From a virus: a stretch of 64,000 nucleotides of DNA. The translations under genes and the position numbers were made by a program. Below the pieces are notes generated by a model. That model made no database searches, was not told the DNA's origin, and saw only the letters and a list, made by a program, of their open reading frames with translations. Positions 59,764-64,000 of the stretch are shown here, piece after piece (within the stretch, counting starts at the first letter, position 1; every line of letters begins with the position of its first letter). The DNA lies in the IMG/VR virus record IMGVR_UViG_3300021960_000062, positions 1 through 64,000 of that record, one strand, 5' to 3'.

Positions 59764-62700
59764 ATGGGTGAATTTACTTTAAGTCGAATTAGGTTTAGAT
59801 GGGTCGGAGAGTGGACTACTGATACCGATTACGCTAAAGACGATGTCGTTGAGTATAGTGGTAAGGTATATACGTGTCTTGTTAAACACACGTCTAGAAC
59901 AGATTTCTATAGCGACTTACTTAACAACGATAATACAACAGTTCCGCCCACTCCAACACCCTATTGGAAATTAACTATTGACGGAAGAGAATGGCGCGGA
60001 TCATGGCGACCAACTGAAGATTATAATCTTGGTAATATTGTAAAATACAACGGTATAGTTTATATTTGTATTTTACAGCACACTTCGGGAAATAGGTTAG
60101 AATCAAATATTACTAATTGGAGAATACACTCATTCCAAGACATGTGGAAGAGTGAATGGACTGAAGATACGTATTACAGTATCGGTGATGTTGTTATCTA
60201 TGGTGGTATTTTATATAGATGTACAGTTGCTCACTCTAGTGCTGATACCGATAACGGGTTAGAAGCCAATAGACTTTCTTGGGAAATTGTAGCTGAGAAT
60301 GACCGATGGAAAAATCAATGGATACCCGACAACAAATATATTGAAAATGATATTGTAAGATATGGAGGTATTACCTACAGATGTAATACTGCTCATATAT
60401 CAGCTGAAGATTATGATGACGGATTAGAAATTGACGAATCTAAATGGGATATCTTACTTGATAATGTAAATTATACAGGAACTTGGTTTCAAGCTGATCC
60501 TATTGCTATTCCGCCAGTTCCAGGAAGAAGATATAAAAAACGAGATCTTGTAAAATACGGAGCAAGTTTATGGATAGCCCTAAGAGGCCATACATCCACA
60601 GATGAATTTGATGATGTAGATGATTGGGCTATATGGATTCCAGGATTAGAATTTGAAGAAGATGAATGGAACGCCGCAACTCAATATCAAAAAGGAGATA
60701 TAGTTAGATACGGTGGATACATTTATTCAGCAAACCGAAACACACTAAATGCTGTTCCAAGTTTACAAAGTACTGATAGTACTATCGGCGATTGGAAACT
60801 TCTTAACTACGGTTATAGGGTAGTCGAAGGCGGCGAGTGGGCTGACAGTCAATCTTACCTTGTAGGTGATGTAGTTCGTAGACAAGGTCAAGTTTATGTT
60901 GCTATATCAGACAACGCTGTAGATCCTAATAATAATCCAAGTGATTGGGAACTAGTTATACCTGGAGAAAAATATCAGAAAGAATGGGTTATTGGAAATG
61001 ATTATGCTATAGGAGATGTTATTGTACTAGATGGAATAACATATAGATGTATAGCTCAACATAATTCTTTACTAAACAATAGACCAGATAATGACTATGA
61101 CGAAAATTACTGGACAACACTGATTGTAGGTGATAGTGGCAACAGATTAAGATACAAAGGTGATTTAAAATCCTTTGGACTAACCGAAGACGGTTCTACT
61201 ATAGGAACAAAAAGAATCGGCATTGGTTCACCAGGTCAAGTTTTACAAGTTAAAGCAGGCGATGAACTAGGTTGGGAATCACTAGGTGATGCTTTAAAAG
61301 TATATTATGTAGGCACAGACGGAACTGACGGCCTTACTGAAGGAACTACTTTAGAAAGACCTTTTAGAACAGTAAAATATGCTTGTGATTTTATTCAAGC
61401 AGACCTAGCAAACAGAGCTCCAGCAACAGTGTTTATCAAAGCTGGTGTTTATAGAGAAGTATTACCAATTAAAGTTCCAAGAGATGTAGCAGTTGTAGGA
61501 GAAGAATTAAGAACTACTGTTATTGAACCTTATATTGATCTTGATAACAGAAGACCAAATCCTACTTATGATCCATTACAACCTGAAGATCCAATAGTTA
61601 ATCCAAAAGATTTTGCTGATCCATTAGATTATAGAAAAACAGACATGTTCTGGGTTAATAATGGAACAGGTATTCGAAACATGACACTAAGAGGAAAGAC
61701 AGGAGAGCTTGGCGATATTAATGAATATCTAACAAGAAGACCAAATGGTGGTTCATATGTTTCACTTGATCCAGGTTCTGGTCCGTCAGATCAAAGTGTA
61801 TGGATTATTAATAAATCATGTTATGTACAAAACGTTACAACATTCGGCGACGGTTGTGTAGGATTGAAGATAGACGGAAGTTTACACGACGGCGGAAACA
61901 GATCTATTGTTGCTAACGATTTTACACAAGTTTGTTCAGACGGTATCGGTGTATGGTGTACAAATAAAGGACTAACAGAACTTGTTTCTGTGTTCTCTTA
62001 TTACGCACATATAGGATATCTATCAGAGAACGGCGGAAAAATTCGTGCTACAAATGGTAACTCATCATACGGTGATTATGGCTGTGTGGCTGAAGGTGTT
62101 GATGTTGACGAAACTCCAATTAGTGCTTTATTGAATAATAGAAATCAAGAAGCAATAGTGTTTAGTGCTTTTGTTGGAGAACAAGGAAACGAAATACTTA
62201 GAATGGAATACGAACACGCTGGCGAAAACTATACTTCAGCAACTTATAATATTTTAGGTTCAGGTAGCGGAGCAAGTGTTGTTGGTAATGAAATTAGAGA
62301 CGGCGGATTATTTAATTTAAGATTAAGAGATCCTGAGGATTCAACAGGCACACTAGGCGGCCAAGGCTTGATTAATGTTGGTAACAATGCTCAAGGTGGA
62401 GACCAGTTTAGTATTCAAATTGCTTCCAACGACGATAACAACATTGGTGTATACGAAGGTTGTAGAATTATTATTACATCTGGTACTGGTGTTGGTCAAT
62501 ATGGTTACATTACAGGCTACACACTCGCAAGTAAAACAATAACAGTAGCAAATGAAACAACTGGAGAGCCAGGATGGGGTCACATTAACGAAGGAACACC
62601 TATCGAAGCTGTGCTTACTCCAAGTACAGTTTATAGAATTGAACCTAGAGTAACATTTGAACCGCCTCCAACTACTCCAGATTCTTCTTTTTCAATTTTA

Positions 62701-64000
62701 TCTCAATATGACTGGGTAGATGCCGCATCAGGAAATGACAGATTGGTAGCTATTGAAAGCGGTAGAAATGTTACATTTTACGACGGATCAACATGGGACG
62801 TTACACAACTTTCTGGATCTTGGGCTGTTAACAGAAAGGAATTTGGTGGAGGATTATTTGTTGCTATTGGTAACGGTGACGAAGTACACTATAGTACCGA
62901 CGGTCAAGGGTGGACTCAAGAGTATAAACCGTCTCCTGCCAATCATATAGGTTTAGCATGGGGTAATGGAAAATGGTTAGCTATTGAAAATTCCGGAACT
63001 GGAGCAATATATAGTACAGACGGAACAGTTACTTGGACACCGTCTACGTTACCAATTAGTGCTTCATGGGTAGGATTAGCACACGGAAGCGGAAAGTTTG
63101 TTGCTATAGCAAGTGATACAAATACAGTAGCAGTAGCAGACGATAGCACATTAACTTGGACAACGGCTACTATCCCGGGCTTCCAAGACTCAACACAACC
63201 TATGTGGAGTGATATTACCTACGGAAACGGAAGATTTGTTGCTGTTTCAAATGATAGAGAAGCACTTGCTTACAGTTTAGATGGAACAAATTGGTATCTA
63301 ACAGAACTGCCTTTTGATGCTGACTATCACAGAGTATCATACGGACAAGGTGTGTTTATGGCATTTAGTACTACTGGTGGATCTGATTCACGTGTTGCTA
63401 TTAGTGACGGCGGATTTCGTTGGACAGAATTGTCAACAGGATTTTCAAATCCACAAAAATGTGGTGCTTTATATAAAGGAACTTGGTATATATTTGATGA
63501 TGCTACAACACAAACTGTTCTTAAAATTGATACAGGAGCAAGAGCTAAAGGTAGAGTAGTTATTCAAGGAAGCCAATTAAACAATTTTAAAATATGGGAA
63601 CCAGGCAGTGGATACCAAAGTGCTCCAACATTAACATTGACTGATCCAAACATTACTGAATTACCTAATTATGATTTGAGAATGGGAGATGGTGTATTAT
63701 CTAATCCAACTTTTGTTTCAAGGGGAACTGGATATAAATCTTCAACAACACGAGTAACAGTTTCAGGAGATGGTTTTGCTGACATTTATCCTTTAGGTAA
63801 ATCAATATATTTAGAACAATTAACTAGAGTTCCAAGAACAGGTGCTAACCTAGTCCTTGATAGAATTTTATGGGAAAACGGTATACAAGGAACTTCAGCA
63901 ACTTGGAAAGACCTAGCATATGGAAACAATAGATATGTTGCTGTTGGCGCTACTGATTCTACTATTTTTTCAACAAATGGACTAGACTGGACTCCTGGAG
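59764..64000 (+). CDS. Large multi-domain tail fibre, N-terminal 1,412 residues (runs off right edge)
   Basis: The frame from the ATG at 59764 stays open to the window end. Residues about 10-460 hold eight modules like W....Y..GDIV.YGG..Y.C...HTS (for example EWTEDTYYSIGDVVIYGGI), in the style of small chitin- or carbohydrate-binding modules. Residues about 513-790 are a beta-helix that starts YYVGTDGTDGLTEGTTLER, the same family as in fibres 1 and 2. From about residue 990 at least seven propeller-like blades occur (YGNGRFVAVSNDREALAYS, LDGTNWY), interrupted by a Gly-Tyr module (EPGSGYQSAPTLTLTD). It is probably an adhesin that binds host polysaccharide. The binding site is AGGGATTGAG. Confidence 0.8.
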   Translation, partial: MGEFTLSRIRFRWVGEWTTDTDYAKDDVVEYSGKVYTCLVKHTSRTDFYSDLLNNDNTTVPPTPTPYWKLTIDGREWRGSWRPTEDYNLGNIVKYNGIVYICILQHTSGNRLESNITNWRIHSFQDMWKSEWTEDTYYSIGDVVIYGGILYRCTVAHSSADTDNGLEANRLSWEIVAENDRWKNQWIPDNKYIENDIVRYGGITYRCNTAHISAEDYDDGLEIDESKWDILLDNVNYTGTWFQADPIAIPPVPGRRYKKRDLVKYGASLWIALRGHTSTDEFDDVDDWAIWIPGLEFEEDEWNAATQYQKGDIVRYGGYIYSANRNTLNAVPSLQSTDSTIGDWKLLNYGYRVVEGGEWADSQSYLVGDVVRRQGQVYVAISDNAVDPNNNPSDWELVIPGEKYQKEWVIGNDYAIGDVIVLDGITYRCIAQHNSLLNNRPDNDYDENYWTTLIVGDSGNRLRYKGDLKSFGLTEDGSTIGTKRIGIGSPGQVLQVKAGDELGWESLGDALKVYYVGTDGTDGLTEGTTLERPFRTVKYACDFIQADLANRAPATVFIKAGVYREVLPIKVPRDVAVVGEELRTTVIEPYIDLDNRRPNPTYDPLQPEDPIVNPKDFADPLDYRKTDMFWVNNGTGIRNMTLRGKTGELGDINEYLTRRPNGGSYVSLDPGSGPSDQSVWIINKSCYVQNVTTFGDGCVGLKIDGSLHDGGNRSIVANDFTQVCSDGIGVWCTNKGLTELVSVFSYYAHIGYLSENGGKIRATNGNSSYGDYGCVAEGVDVDETPISALLNNRNQEAIVFSAFVGEQGNEILRMEYEHAGENYTSATYNILGSGSGASVVGNEIRDGGLFNLRLRDPEDSTGTLGGQGLINVGNNAQGGDQFSIQIASNDDNNIGVYEGCRIIITSGTGVGQYGYITGYTLASKTITVANETTGEPGWGHINEGTPIEAVLTPSTVYRIEPRVTFEPPPTTPDSSFSILSQYDWVDAASGNDRLVAIESGRNVTFYDGSTWDVTQLSGSWAVNRKEFGGGLFVAIGNGDEVHYSTDGQGWTQEYKPSPANHIGLAWGNGKWLAIENSGTGAIYSTDGTVTWTPSTLPISASWVGLAHGSGKFVAIASDTNTVAVADDSTLTWTTATIPGFQDSTQPMWSDITYGNGRFVAVSNDREALAYSLDGTNWYLTELPFDADYHRVSYGQGVFMAFSTTGGSDSRVAISDGGFRWTELSTGFSNPQKCGALYKGTWYIFDDATTQTVLKIDTGARAKGRVVIQGSQLNNFKIWEPGSGYQSAPTLTLTDPNITELPNYDLRMGDGVLSNPTFVSRGTGYKSSTTRVTVSGDGFADIYPLGKSIYLEQLTRVPRTGANLVLDRILWENGIQGTSATWKDLAYGNNRYVAVGATDSTIFSTNGLDWTPG

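Noticed and set aside
1-64000. CRISPR array, insertion sequence or integrase/att site
   Set aside because: The only regular repeats are coding repeats of fibre proteins; no transposase, integrase or terminal inverted repeats were found.

Overview
The window is part of an AT-rich genome of a T4-like contractile-tailed phage (Caudoviricetes, myovirus morphology), most like marine T4-type phages of cyanobacteria or SAR11. The evidence is a set of T4 hallmark proteins recognisable by sequence: baseplate gp6, gp25, gp53 and a gp5-like spike, sigma factor gp55, recombination nuclease gp46/gp47, hub factor gp26, portal gp20, protease gp21, scaffold gp22 and capsid gp23. T4-type late promoter boxes (TATAAATA and close variants) also stand before most late transcription units. 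There is no tRNA, CRISPR array or insertion sequence that I can support. The host cannot be fixed from this window.

Layout. (1) Positions 1-24524, minus strand: a baseplate operon reading leftward from a late promoter near 24556: tube-cap/initiator-like protein, gp53, a hub protein, gp5-like spike, gp25, gp6, and then one 4,939-residue structural protein. A further structural gene runs off the left edge. Genes overlap by 1-4 bases or abut. (2) 24606-28957, plus strand: an early/middle-type block with gp55 and then gp47-gp46, a small basic protein and a GIY-YIG-type endonuclease, with sigma70-like promoters. (3) 28958-29491: the only long gene-free stretch, rich in hairpins and with an imperfect direct repeat; a candidate structured RNA. 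(4) 29492-30718 plus: a late protein of unknown function. (5) 30715-31910 minus: gp26, whose end carries a textbook -1 frameshift site leading into a 76-codon extension, resembling the tail-assembly chaperone arrangement of long-tailed phages. (6) 31988-37364 plus: two large related tape-measure-like proteins, the first with a lysozyme-like C-terminal region. (7) 37377-43887 plus: head module of portal, two small genes, acidic core protein, protease, scaffold and capsid, closed by a strong terminator. (8) 43974-64000 plus: a small gene with its own sigma70-type promoter, then a long series of virion surface proteins, including two tandem repeat-built fibres (1,734 and 2,025 residues) and a third fibre with carbohydrate-binding-like modules, a beta-helix and a beta-propeller that runs off the right edge.

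How it fits together. gp55 would direct host RNA polymerase to the TATAAATA boxes and switch on the tail, head and fibre units. The gp26/extension pair probably escorts the neighbouring tape-measure proteins. gp20-gp23 build the prohead. The spike lacks a lysozyme domain, and a candidate hydrolase domain is found in a tape-measure-like protein instead. Sheath, tube, neck and terminase genes are not in this window.

Most notable observations: the gp26 frameshift cassette, a hairpin that should hide the ribosome binding site of the first big fibre unless transcription starts at its own late promoter, two late promoters facing each other across 14 bases, stop codons nested inside late promoter boxes, the giant baseplate-region protein, and the structured gene-free region.
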